Assembly (NCBI RefSeq): GCF_016802725.1
Contig: NC_052665.1
Location: 2,852,001-2,916,000, forward strand
DNA: 64,000 bases
DNA from: Solenopsis invicta
Taxonomy: Eukaryota; Arthropoda; Insecta; Hymenoptera; Formicidae
Direction: 5' to 3'
In this document: in pieces, positions 23,636-36,300 of the stretch
Numbering within the stretch: the first letter of the stretch is position 1
Layout: every line of letters begins with the position of its first letter
Program-made: the position numbers and the translations under genes
The notes under the pieces: generated by a model
Told to the model about the DNA's origin: nothing
Databases searched by the model: none
The model's input: only the letters and a program-made list of their open reading frames with translations

Positions 23636-26600
23636 CTCACGTGCCAACGATCGTATTTCAGTACTTTCACATTTTGCTAATTAATACTTTGACTAATTAG
23701 CAGTGAGTTATAGCTACACATTTCTTAATATCAATGTAAGTATAAAAGTCCGCTCGTTTAATCACTTCCTTCAAAAGAAATGGATAAATGCCGCAAAGTT
23801 ACATAGTCGATTTCTCGAGATATCGAAACTATGCGAGGTATGATAACGTATCGCGCGGGGATAACTCTTAACCGCGATCAGCATTTATTTCAGAAAACGC
23901 GACGGCTCGTCCACCTTTTTTTTCCCCCTTACAGTGCTCGAGGTGGCTCTCGGCAAATGCGAGCCTTTAATTAGTAAATTACTCAGCTGTAGTATCTTAT
24001 CATACCGAGAAAAGATCAGATGACTTACATGAGCCTACGTGTAACTTTCTATTTGAACGCGCACGTCGGCGAACGGTGCGGGGCTTTGACTTTAAATCAG
24101 TCGTCAAGAAAGAGGAGGGGACGCGGGGGAGAAGAGAAGAAGGAGGAAGAGGAAAAGGAATCGAACGATACATGGAACTGGGCACTTGTCTCAACGTTCC
24201 CAACGGATTTGCGGGAAGCATCGCTCTGATAAAAATGCGCAATTGCTTGCGCGCAGTCCACAGATGCACGAGCTACGGCCGGTGCTTGCGTATAACTTTT
24301 CGCATTATCACATAGTCTTCCGCACCGGCTGTGACGAGTGTTAATTCGAAATTTTCTGCGGCGCGCTAATCTTCCCTTGAAAAACGCAACGCCACATTAT
24401 ACGCTACATCTCGTTTCACGCGCGCTTCTGACGCGCGATTTCCGCGTGCGCGACGATGTGGGCGAAGAAAGTGGTCCCCGCGTCAAAGACACGAGCGAGT
24501 AGCGCGAAGTAGAAAGTGACTCGTTGCCGAACGAGTTTCGCGACTGCTATTACCGATAAGACCGTTAATCGAGTTAATATCCAATCTCGGCGAAATTAAT
24601 GGGGTCGAGACTGATAAATGTCAGGTAGGAACAAGCGTGGAATGCGTTCCACGAATGAATGAGACATACGCTGATCGCTTTAAATGTTGCACGAGCTGTC
24701 TTCTAGCGACTAGACATACTCCTTGTGAGTCAATATTTGCTAAATCGTTTTGGACATGTCACTCCCAACTGTGCTCTATTGGCGAGCACGTGACTTCAAT
24801 GAAATTGATAGTACGCAGCTATTTTGTTTTTGTTGTTTATCTCGATAGTTCTTATTCAAAAATTATATTTCACGAAAAAGTTACTAATAGGATTTTTATA
24901 ACGTTTTCCAATTACATTATCTTGGGCGGGCCATTCCGAATAAATACGCGCTTTTACCTTTTATTTTCTTTATGTTTCTATCGCTGCTTGCGCATTGTAT
25001 ATCTGCGTACATTTATTAATCGTAATTGTTATTAAATTTGTAACGTGGAAGTTCTTTTGAAATATGCACGTGTATTTTTGATCAAAACATTTCGCTTTTT
25101 CTGCAATCCTATGTATTACGCCGCTTCAACATCCGTGCCGCGCAAAATGTTTCTTTTACAATGGATTGTAGATTTTAATGCGCGAATGCACGTATACACG
25201 TGTAGACGTGTAAACAGTTAAATAAATTGTTTTTGCATCCAATATCCAATTGCGTATTAAGAGAGACAGTTTATCTCAAGGGCCTTTTAAGATATCTGTA
25301 GCCGTTACCTGTTCTTGCAGATTACCCGGCGAACAAATTTGGGTTAATAGCAGGCTCGGCGCGATAATATTCATTTATGCAATTTAAATAATTGCTGTCC
25401 CATTAAGACGACAGTCTTGCGGCCGTTCCGCAAGCACGCGAGGAACTGTCTCTCGGTGTACGCGGTGAAATTGCACCAGTTTTCTGCACCATCTCCCGAT
25501 ATTTATCCTTGGAAGACGCAAACAACTGCGCACGACGCAACACTCCACGTGGTATTCAGCTAGTTTTACTTCCAACGAATGCGAGGAAACGAGATTTTTC
25601 TATACCCGCGCTAATACAGCGCGGACTACCTATACGGTAGTACGCAAATGGAACTTACTAATTTACATGATGTACTCCGCACGCGCGTTACGAGTACGCG
25701 CGGAACGATACGGCAATCGGCTAAATTCCTAATTACTAGAGACGCTCATAATAAATTCGAAAATTCACACTGTTCCAGGCAACCGCCGGGCAATTAGGCT
25801 CGGACTAATTGACTCTAAACTGTCAGTTATGAGTTTCTAGCTTCGCGAATGCACGCGGCCGTATCACGTATACTTCCTAGCGGGTAATGATCCCTGTAGG
25901 TTTGCGCAATTGCAACAAATAATCGTTACCCAACAGCGCGGCCGCGTTGTAGATAACGCTAATGGCTCGTATATTATTAAGAGAACATCTATCATTGACG
26001 AGGAACACATGTTACGCGCGTGTGTGTACGGGAAACAGTAATCAATTAAAAAGTTATCTTCCACTTGTATGCTTCTGTTGAAAAACGTTAATAAGCAAGT
26101 GAGCCTCCTTACTCCAATATCTCTTATCCGTTTATATTTTCGTTAACCGATGCAAGCAGTATCTCTACCGATACTCTATCGTACTTTTGCTGTGTATTCT
26201 GATACTGCAGTCTATAACACCGCTAATTACCGAGGGATTTAATTTCTACGGTAATGCATATGAGTCAATACGAACAATATACATATGCGCTAGTAAACCG
26301 CAACGAATCAAATCTCTATTACTAGCATAATCTCTATTGCAAGCGCAACGTCGATTAATACATTTATCTTCACTCGTTGAAACATAAAACTTTACCATGA
26401 ATGCGACAGAGAGTATTATGATGTCGCACAGCAAATGAACTTCTAATTTGCACATAATTATCTCTCGTTCTAAAGCTTCTTCCTTTAAATACAACACCGT
26501 TTAGCGACAAATCCTTCCCGGATGCAGCGAATAAATGTGTATCTTAGATAACATACGCGGATTACTACTTACTTCATATAATTTCGCATGCAACGGCTAC

Positions 26601-27000
26601 AGAGGGGGAAGATACGGCAAACGTTAGCGTATCCAGCTGCGCGCGATAATGCTCTATAATTAGCGTGCTATTACCACCTGTGTACCCGAAAATGATCGGG
26701 CAGATTAGCTAAGCCCGCCGTCCGCGTTCGGACAAACTCTCCGTACTTGGACCCGTTGCCGCGGCAACTACGCGGGTCACCGCCAATAAAGATATCGCGA
26801 TCTAGAGCACTTCAACTCAAATTAAAGTACTTCCGAGGAAAGGCCGAGCGGTAATCCCCGCAACCGCGCTAAGATGAATAGCATTCAGTGATCTCTCGAT
26901 CCATCCAATATAATTTACTTCGTCATTGATTCGCCGTAAGCATTTTATGTCTTTAAAAAGAGCGAATAGGATGAGACTAATTGAAAGTACGATTATAGCC
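23636..27000. other. Balanced, repeat-poor block
   Basis: Moderate-GC DNA with CpGs and a polypurine run at about 24104-24168. A 132-codon frame at 24637-25035 needs a GTG start (first ATG 24655). It is Cys-rich at its beginning, then becomes hydrophobic and AT-rich, and looks like chance. No gene, RNA or transposon is recognised. Confidence 0.35.
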
Positions 27001-28236
27001 TTCTTACCGTTAATCTACGCTTTTTTTCATTGGCTCTAATAGAGAGAAATCGGTTATTATAATTAAAAATATAATTATTCAATTGAATATTAAAGAGAAG
27101 GGTTCTTATAAATGTTGTAGAGTAATTTTGTCTAAAAAATATTTTTTTGTGGAGATATAGAATTAATTAAAATTAATACATACTACACAAAATGTAATAT
27201 TGAAAGAATTATTTTAAATTCTATTTATGTATTGTAAAAAATTCATATTAGAAATATTAATGTTATAAAGGAAGATTTGCTATCTTATAAAATATGAAAT
27301 AAGCTTTATTGCAACGCATATAATTTTTATTTATATGTAATAAATTATAACAACAAAGAATTTTTAAAATAATGAAGATTGATAAACTCATTGATTATAT
27401 GCTGCTAATTGCGCGTTATGTTTCATTACACATTGTTTATGCTGCTTCGTTTATTAATTATAAATAATGATGAATTGTAAATTACAATCAGTAAGATCAC
27501 GTTAATAACGACGGCAGTCAATAAATTTGTTCTCCCATTATGTTTTATTCTTTTTTTTCCCGAGTATCGTACAACCACGGCTTTCACGACGGTTTGTGCG
27601 TATTGATAGCTTTATAGTTTTATTATTCATGATCTTTACTTTCGCGCAACAGTAAATACGAGGTCCGCCCGATCCGTCGAACTTGCGCGCCTCGTAGAGC
27701 ATGTTTTATTGAAACACTTATCGCGGCGGACGTGTGGCGTATAAAAATCTTATGATCATTCGAATTTATCGTATTCCGGTGCTTAGACATTCGCCGTCCC
27801 GTCATGGTGTGGTGCGCACAAGCCGATAAAATATTATCATTCCTATTTGTATTCGCCGGTAAAAAATTCGACGTTATTCAATTACCACGGACGCAAATTC
27901 GCGCGCTCGTCAATAATTACATGCAACGCAGCACTCGCGCGCACGGTTCCACTTATCGTTTTATGTCGCGCGGAGAACCGGAGAAACGCTCTGTCGTGGG
28001 TAGTCTTATTTATCTCCATGAAATATTGCTCTATGTATCGATAACGTATCATTAAATAAATGATTGCCTTTTGTACATGTTGAAATAGAAATGTTTATTC
28101 ATTACGTGCGTGTATGTTTTATGATATATTATAAGCTAGAAATATACAACATTTGTCTGTTCAATTTCTCTTGGATATCCAATTTATAATCAAAAATATG
28201 CAACAATACAAAGGAAAATGTTGCGAGCTCTTGCCC
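27001..28236. other. AT-rich spacer with a short CpG-rich patch
   Basis: AT-rich until about 27540, then a CpG-containing patch at about 27580-28000, then AT-rich again. No exon or element is supported. Confidence 0.4.
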
Positions 28237-28887
28237 ACACACGGAAAAATATTATTCTCATGCTAAAGAGAGCTATTACCAATTTTTATTTTTCTTCTTT
28301 CAAGTAACGGTTATCTTTGTAAGGAATATTTTCTTGGTAATAATCTTAAAATACTTTTTTTATTTATTTGAAATGAGTAATATTTCTTTAAAATAAACTT
28401 TTTTGTATAGAAAAATATATACTTGAATTAAACAAATCTTACTTATTTCAAATATTTCATAAATTCATACATCTGCAAATCTATCATAAATTCATTATAA
28501 CATAAAATTTAAAATATTATTAAATATTAAATAAATTTATTTTAACATTAAATTTAAAATATTATTAAATATTCTGAATTTTAGTAATTTAGTACTTTAA
28601 TTAAAAATATTCAGTTAAAACAAAACATCGATTTGCTTATTCTGATTTTTCTTTAATACAATTTTATAATATTCTTTGAAAAAATATAGAAATTTTTTTT
28701 AGCATACGTTAATGTTTTTCTAAAATTTATGATGAATATATTTTAAGATAGTTATAATTAAGAGAAAATTCTTTGAGAAGATCGTTAAAAAGCATTAAGA
28801 AATTAAAGAAAATTGTTACTTATTTGAACAAATAAAGTAAATTGAGTAATGCTTTTCTTGGTAGTTGAATTTATATTTTTCTGTGTA
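28237..28887. mobile_element. Possible inverted-repeat element of about 650 bp
   Basis: The left terminus CACACGGAAAAATAT matches the reverse complement of the right terminus, GTACACAGAAAAATAT. The interior is AT-rich and noncoding. Only the outer 15 bp match clearly and no target duplication was found, so two independent relics of the same family could also explain it. Confidence 0.35.
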
Positions 28888-28941
28888 CAAAGCATATCTT
28901 TATACGGTAAGTTTTCTAAGAATATTTTTGCGAGTCTTACA

Positions 28942-29193
28942 CACTGAGAAAAATTTTTGGTAAGATCAACTAACGTTTTGGTTGAATAGTGATCAATTGA
29001 ATTTTATAGTTATTGGTATCAAAAACTTAGTTACATTTAACAAAACTTTTTATAATTTGTTGTATGAAAATAATTATTTGGTTAAGGCTACAAATTGTTT
29101 GGTCAAAAGTAACTATATAGTTAGTAATTATAACTGTAAAACTTATTTGATCACTATTCAACCAAGGCTTGTTACCAGGCATTTTTCTCAGTG
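28942..29193. mobile_element. MITE with CACTGAGAAAAAT ends
   Basis: A perfect 13-bp terminal pair (CACTGAGAAAAAT / ATTTTTCTCAGTG). The arms continue to pair imperfectly for about 50 bp and share TTGGTTGAATAGTGATCAA. It is 252 bp long and palindromic overall, with no gene. The element's ends resemble CACTA/Chapaev-type starts, but superfamily assignment would need a full-length relative. A 72-codon frame inside it is incidental. Confidence 0.75.
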
Positions 29194-29209
29194 CACGTAA
29201 CTACGATCC

Positions 29210-31080
29210 GCCCGTAAAGCAAGAGTTTAACAAACTAGGCCGCGTTCACATTATTTAAACAATGGTAGTCCGCACGATTAAGGGGCTTGTTCGGGTTGGC
29301 TGAATCGAATATGCTTCATAGAGCGTTGTGAAATAGCGGTTCACACCGCAAGTAGAAATGATGATTAAAGGCAGAAATGGTAGTGATACGGGACTTTTCC
29401 ATTTTCTGCAGTCATTCTAAATGGTGACAATATAAAAGCAGATAATATCACAGTAATATAATAATAGAATTTTGTTAAAGAGACTCTCCGTTACAGACTC
29501 GCGTCCACATTTCTCTCCCTCAAGCTGAAACCTTCATCCGCGTCGAGTGTTTTTGATAGATACTTGAATGAAAATTGAGTGATGGCAAGAATAACGGTTT
29601 GCAATCTTGATAATTGAGGCGTCTCTATCACCGACGTTCCGCAATTCGCGTCTAAAGCTGACACAATGCAACGTCTGGTTACTTGGGTGGGCGGTAGCGG
29701 GATGTCGCTTACTGCAGAGGCTGCTTCGCAGCGATGATAGCGTCGCGTCGTAATGCTACGGATGAGACTATCTGCAGAGCGTAATGCAGCAGAGTGCGGA
29801 TTCAGTTAGGCGGTTAGGAGGATGGGTGGTCGAATGAGTGGGGCGCGAATATAGGATGATTATGTCACGGTGTGATCTATGGGAACTGGCAGCGTGCCAT
29901 GCGGTCATCCTACCGCAGCGTACAGCATTCTCTCCTTGTATCCCTCACCTTCCTTATAATTCGATGTACCTTGATCTCCTATTCAGTGGTTTTCTTATCG
30001 CTTTTAGGGCAAAAATACCCGACACGTCAAAAGGGAAAAAAATGCGCTATCGAGCGTTATTAATTGAGTTATTAATCGCTCGCGGTGCAATCCACCGAGC
30101 TCAGTTAATTATTATTTTCATTACATATACACGTCGCGTAAAGTCTTCGAACATATGTGCACAATAAAGATGATGTTGATTCTTCGCACCGTGTATTTCG
30201 CGAAAGAAATACGAGACGATTGCACGATGTCGTTAAATATCTCTACGTTGAGATACATATGATGATGTCCCCATTACTCCGTTCCCCTCGCGAATATCTC
30301 TCGTCACGAAGAAAGTGCTTGTCGTTCGAAGTGAAAAGTTCGTTAACGTAGTTTATCGTGCAGTTTGTGGTTGCAAGTTTGGCTGCGACTCTTCCGCCAC
30401 GGGTGGTGCTGTAAACTTTAAGGTGCCACGACTTTAGAGGGCTCGCATGTGAGTTAGTTTAATGTCCGACGCAACTAACCGAATCGCTCTCGTCCGCGAT
30501 AAGACGCGCACCGCGGAAGAAAGCCTCCGTCATGATTGTACGAATCATGGCTTGTCGTACCGACGACCAGTTTAATCGAAGCGATGTTCCGTTAGAGGAT
30601 AAAATATCGCGTGCTCCTTAAGTTCTGCCGGAACCGTCGTCGTTGGCCCGGGTGCGTACCTCTCCTCATACGTATATTTGCGATGCCCATTGGGCACCGA
30701 AAGAGGAAAAAAAAGTCAGCGGGATGAAGCAAGCGAGAGGAAGAAAAAGCGCCGAAGGAGAAGGCGAGGTATCGCATGTAGGATATGCACAGCGCACATC
30801 TCGTGTTGCGGAGCTACGCAGAGGGACAGTTGTAATGCTTAGTGAAGCCCGGTGTATTTATTACGCAACGCTCATGTGCCCTTTCGCAAACACGTGTGCG
30901 CTCGTAGGCGTAACACACGCATCCGCGTCACGATCTCCGCACGAACTGCCATGCCGCTCCACCATCTCGTGACGACTTTAAAACCCGTCTGTTCAACCAG
31001 GCTCGTTAACGGGCACGTAATTTAGCGATTTCCGTTCATGCGAGCATATATAAGCGATAGATAATGTGAATACCTAAAAA
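29210..31080. other. Balanced to CpG-rich block
   Basis: Repeat-poor DNA with moderate GC, densest at about 30360-30990. Several short frames lie on both strands; none is recognised. No transposon ends seen. Confidence 0.35.
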
Positions 31081-32300
31081 ATACCCTGCTTGTTCTATTA
31101 ATGTAGGAAATTGGCCCTCTATTTGTCTTTAATACAGATTTTATCCTTGTTGGGAAGTTATATAGTTGTTACACTGAGGAAAATGATTTGATTATATCAA
31201 CACGATTATCAACGTATATGAATGAATGCGTTTTGGTGAAACCAAGCAGAATTTCTGGTTATTATAATAGGTCTTCAGATTTTATAACTAGAACGTTTGA
31301 TAGGCTTTATTATCATTCACATCCAGAAAACAGTTGTATTTAAATTCATAAAATCGTTTCTTTAATTTGGTTTTTTCATAATGAAGTGAAAATACCTTTG
31401 AGAAAAATAAATGTTTGATTTCGAGAAGTGACATTGTTACGCTTTTTTAAAATAAATAAATTATTTGTTTAATTTGAACAAATAATTTTTTAACTCAAAG
31501 AATGTGTTGATAGAAATGTAAGAAATAGGCAAAAAATAATTTAGTTTTGGTTTTAAAAATATATTTTTTTTTAGTTAAATAAAGATTTACGTTGCGCAAC
31601 CATATTAATTCTAATAAAAGGAACGACCAAAAAATTTCTTTAAATCGAAGACTTTTCTTTAACCGTACATCCTTCCACAAATTTTTTTGATTCAAACAAA
31701 TTGTTTCTACTCGAAAAAACTTTTCTCTGACAATGAGTGCAGTATTTTCTAGGAGATTCTGACTTGCTTTTTGAACAGACATACTGATGGAATCTATCAG
31801 ATTTCTAATTAATGCAACAAGACTCTTTTTAGTGCAATCTAATATTACACCTTCTAGCTTCTAGCAGTAAATCTTTCAATAGATATAGAAGGAGAAAATT
31901 TGCTTCTACTCTGTCCTTAAAAACTGCTCACAATGATTCGATAATATTAAAATCAGGTAATTTTACTAATGAAGGAAATATTGAATTTTTAAAGAACAGA
32001 GAACAATTTCAAAAAATACAATATAAAACAAATTTCTTGATTACATACATGTATAAGCAATTAAAAGGCGTTCTGCTAAAAGAATGGTATAACATTCTAT
32101 TGGTAATTATTTAAGCTTTGCTTATGGCCTTCTTCCAAACATGGATAAAATCTGTTTTAAAAATAAATGGTGGACTAATCTCTTAATAAAATAAGTAATA
32201 CATTTTCTAGGTGTTCACGTTACTTTGTCTATCCCCTGCTTATATCGAAACGTACGTGTATTCTTTCCGAATCATGAATACTAAACAGATCAAACTGACA
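31081..32300. other. AT-rich valley
   Basis: AT-rich noncoding DNA. A single CACTGAGGAAAATG-type end at 31172 suggests one side of a short transposon relic, but no partner was found. Confidence 0.4.
31458..31488. repeat. Perfect 12-bp stem hairpin
   Basis: AAATTATTTGTT, seven-base loop, AACAAATAATTT. It is AT-rich and may be the centre of a palindromic relic. Confidence 0.85.
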
Positions 32301-32940
32301 ATTTAAAGAAAACAACTGTTTGATGCTCGTAGAAGATAATAGACAACAGATCTTTAGCTGTTCGTGCGTAATTGGCTTTCCGTCGGCGGGCTCTGTCGGC
32401 GAGAGAATTATTAGCCGAAACGTTCCTTCTGTTCACTTCCCTCCAAGGGGCCTAAAAATTTCTCCGAAGAAAACCAGCCGTCCGTCCGTCCGTCCGTCCG
32501 TCCGTCCGAGCGAACGAAAGCGCGCGGCCCTTTTACCGTAGATTCCTGTGAGTGACGCAGATCGTAGGAATTCTTATCCCACGGTCGGAGGCAAGCGCCA
32601 TAGGAGAGGAATCGGTCGTAGACAACGAGGGCGATGGTTTCACAGGACTTCGCGGTTTCGGACAGTGGCAAACGTGCCCCGCAGCGGCAGTTCCTTTTAG
32701 GTTCAAAAAGAGCCCGTTCAGGATGACTCAACCGGTCGTGCAACAAACCACAGCGATCTCCCCGCATAGAGAGAAACCTGCTACGTGCAGAGCACAGGAT
32801 ATTCGATTACCAGCACCAACCGGTGCTTTTTAGGAGATGGAACGAGATTAAGATCGAGAGCGAACGCATTCGATACCATCTGGATCGTTATAGTTTCGCA
32901 GAAAAATCTCTAACGCGGAAATTCAAAGGATTACTTTGAC
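32301..32940. other. Short CpG-rich block
   Basis: A GC-rich segment of about 600 bp flanked on both sides by AT-rich DNA, with overlapping frames on both strands (32411-32767 minus, 32552-32833 plus). No recognised protein. Confidence 0.35.
32478..32508. repeat. (CCGT)n microsatellite
   Basis: About 7.5 tandem CCGT units. On the minus strand it would encode Asp-Gly-Arg-Thr repeats, which is low complexity rather than evidence of a gene. Confidence 0.95.
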
Positions 32941-34090
32941 GATACATAGAGGATATCATGATGTATAATAAATTACTTTATTTGATGTCTGAATTTACCT
33001 TGAAGGTATAATATCAGTTTCAAAAATTTTTGCCATTTTTTTGTTTCTATTTCATTATTAAACAATTACAGTGTGACAAGTTTTAATCGGTAAATGTTAT
33101 TAAAAGAATTAAATTTTCTTTTTGAGATTTTGTTCTTTTTCTTGATAAATAATAAAAAAAGAATTAAAAAATGTAGCATATTTTCAGTGGTTGATTTTCT
33201 ATTTTTAGGATGAATTCAAACAGGAAATTAATACTTTTTATATCAAGCTATATTTTGCGTATATTACCAAAATGTTTTATAATTTTTTTAATATTTAAAA
33301 GAGAAATCTTCTAATATAAATTAAACGAATATCACTTTGTTTTATCGGAGCTGTTTGTTTGTAACTATGCAAATAGGATTTTTTCATGAAGTTTACTCTA
33401 AAAATCAAATTTTACAATGCAGCATGACATTTTCAATCTGACTTATTGTTAGTCAATCATGATAATTTTGCCATGGTAAAATGATCGGCGCGTTGTCTGT
33501 TCCTTAAATAAACAATATATAACACGTTTATCAATACAAGAAATGATAAGGCACGTAAAGTAGGAGATTCACTATTCAGAGATTCTAAACTAAATCCTAT
33601 TATTAGAATAAACGTGTCTTTTTAAACGACGATAACATTAAATATACATATAATCATATAAAGATAAATTTTATATATAATTATGCATCCCATTATGTAA
33701 GAAAATTTAATTTTAAATTATAAAATTTTTGCATCAAAATATTTTATAATGTTTAATTTGAACGGTAGATGATGACCAAGTATGATCAAAACATTCTGTT
33801 AAGATTGTTCTAAATTAATCAAGTAAACCGTTTTATTTCAAGATCTTATAAACTTAGCTCGTTTTATTTGGTCTAAAGATTCCGCGTTTACTGATTATTT
33901 TGTAAATACATATAATTTTATTATTATTATTTTGCTTGGTAACTTTTATTAAGCAGTTTATAGCACAAGACATTTGTCTTGTATATTTCAAAAATGCCTG
34001 TCGTTACTTCATAACATTTAATAAGTTGCCAAGTTTTCTCGATCACAAGCTTATCACACATGGCAAAATTTATAGTAAATTTTTTCGTAA
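32941..34090. other. AT-rich valley
   Basis: AT-rich noncoding DNA. No gene or clear element. Confidence 0.45.
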
Positions 34091-34970
34091 AATCTAACGA
34101 AAAATCTCTCTATGTAATATTGGTCAGTGGCTCGTCTCTTCATTCTCGAATCTTCATACATATTATTTGATCGCATGTACTCGTCGCTTTCATTCGCCCA
34201 CGTTGTCATCGCGTGTACCGTTGCAAAATCGGATAACGTATAGATTAATTTAACCGATTCAACTCTCACATCGTTACTCGTTTGAGAAAAGTCGACGCCG
34301 GACGATAAGCCCGGCTCGTCCAGGTATAAATATTGTTCTCAAAGATCGTCGTAACTGGCTGTCACCTGTCAATGCCTTTTGCAATTGGTCAGGTAGCGGT
34401 GGGTTACACGAGCTTCGCGTGAGATAAGAGCTGATGAAATTTCTGCAGCGAGTTCCAGGACTACACGATACATGCATTCGTGCGTGCGTACGCACCGTAG
34501 CAAAAACGCCGGTGCGATTTCGAAGTGCTCAGCAGTCCTCGCCCTGTGAGGGCGTAAATTAATTCTTCGCGAAAATTGGCTCTCGCAACCGGCTGGTGCA
34601 ATGACGCGCAGGATGCGCTGCCGCCACCACTGGTTTGTCATGATGGTCGGCCAACGGAATAAATGACTGCGCCCGACGTACGAAAGTAAATTATAAAATA
34701 TGCGCTGTAAGCGCGTCGCTCGTGATTGCACCTCGTGATTAATGGACGCGACGTAATTGCGCCCGCCGCCGTGTATAGCAAATAATTCAAGTGCCGAAAC
34801 TTCTCCGACTATTAAACGCTCCACTGCGAGAATTACTATTTGCCAGTGGCTACGACGACACGTCAACGTGGAGATAATTATAATAAATAATTCGAGACGC
34901 GAGTTTCGATAGCGCTGAAATAGTCGTCACGCAGATGCGCTCACTGCGCCTTACAGGAATTTTTTTAGTT
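34091..34970. other. CpG-rich block
   Basis: A balanced segment containing a 165-codon minus-strand frame (34369-34866) that I do not recognise. Other frames overlap it and no splice structure is evident, so it is not called as a gene. Confidence 0.35.
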
Positions 34971-35081
34971 CTCTGGAAAATCTGTTTTGCATTATATCTA
35001 TAATAGAATAAGTTGGGTCGAATCAATGCTACACCGACAGAAAGATATGTAAATATTTATTTGTGAGATGTAAATTTGTTT

Positions 35082-35333
35082 CACTGAAAAAAATCTTATT
35101 TAAATACGACGAAATAAAAAACGTTATTTTTAGCAAATAAACTAATTAATAAGAAAAATGGATCATATTTTACTGAAATTTGACTATATATTTTACAAAA
35201 ATGTATATTACAATCACATTTTTTAATTGTATTATTGAATTTATTATAAATTTATTATTAAAGTTTTAACCAGTAAATATCGAAGAAAATTTAAGTAACA
35301 TTTGCTTGCTAATATTTCGACTTTTTGTCAGTG
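35082..35333. mobile_element. MITE of the CACTG...CAGTG family
   Basis: The left end CACTGAAAAAAATC and right end TTTTTGTCAGTG are inverted, with an AT-rich, noncoding 252-bp interior, the same size as the element at 28942-29193. Its right end lies head-to-head with a second, similar end starting at 35342. Confidence 0.5.
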
Positions 35334-35383
35334 TATACTTACATTGAGAAAAAAGTCGAAACATTAACAGGTAAGTGCTTCTT
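35297..35383. repeat. Head-to-head pair of MITE ends
   Basis: The reverse complement of 35297-35333 (CACTGACAAAAAGTCGAAATATTAG...) matches 35342-35383 (CATTGAGAAAAAAGTCGAAACATTAA...), separated by only about 8 bp. Similarity continues more weakly outward on both sides. A second copy appears to have inserted next to the first in opposite orientation. Confidence 0.65.
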
Positions 35384-36300
35384 GCAATGTTTTTTTTTGA
35401 TACTTCTTAGTTTAAAAAAAATTTAATTGTTGCAAAATATACGTTTTTGAAAATATCTTATTTGTCTTATTAATTGGTTTATTTCTAACATTAATAAAAA
35501 AAATAAAATAAATTTTTACTTTAAGCTCTCAAAAATTAATAATTATTATTGGATATGAAATAATTAACCATTTAAATGTAATTACCGTTTGATTATATTA
35601 ACCGAACATTTAAGTAAAATTATTCACCAAAGTTTTAAGTAAGTGGTAAAAAGTCGCATAATAGGTGAGATGCTGACAGCGCCAGAAAGAAATGTTATTA
35701 TTATTATTGTTATATTTTTTATTATTATATTATGTTATATCTAAATTTAAACTAGTTAAACATCTAAGTGATAGAAGAATTAAAAAAAATAAACTTTAAA
35801 ACTTTTATTTATTTTTTCTAAAACGAGGTTTCTAATCCTGCACTTCTTTATTTTATTTTTTAATATTGTTTATTATTAAAATATGTAAAATATAACAGAC
35901 AAAAAATATTTGAATATAAATAATACCTTATAACAAAATTATGAAATTTTTGTCATAACACATATAAAATATTAAATTCAAAATAACATAAATAGCAAAC
36001 TAAAAATTACAGAGAATTATTTTAAATTATTTCAAATATAATTTTATAATTTATAAATTACCCATTACCAAGAGAAGTAATTGCAACATTTGGGAAAACC
36101 GCATACAGCACTCAACTGTACCGCAGCACATTTGCTCTATTATTTTTTCACTAATTTAATCTAAATCTTATTACCATTTCAATCTGTCAAGTAATCAGTA
36201 ATAAGAAGATAATAAGTCGATGAGTTCTGGTGTCAACCTAAAAGTATGAAATATTTAAGAAAATTATGCCTGGGGTGCTAGAAGCATCCAACCTACCCAC
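35384..36300. other. AT-rich DNA, probable rest of second MITE plus spacer
   Basis: AT-rich, with a loose ATT repeat at about 35697-35735. The far end of the second element is unclear. No gene. Confidence 0.35.

Noticed and set aside
24637..25035. Cys-rich 132-codon frame
   Set aside because: Needs a GTG start, becomes hydrophobic and AT-driven after residue 50, and matches no family I know.
25465..25490. microRNA resembling the mir-92 family (AATTGCAC seed)
   Set aside because: The match stops after the seed and no stem with a complementary arm is evident nearby.
34369..34866. 165-codon minus-strand frame
   Set aside because: No recognisable motif, no splice or expression signal, and within what a GC-richer block yields by chance.
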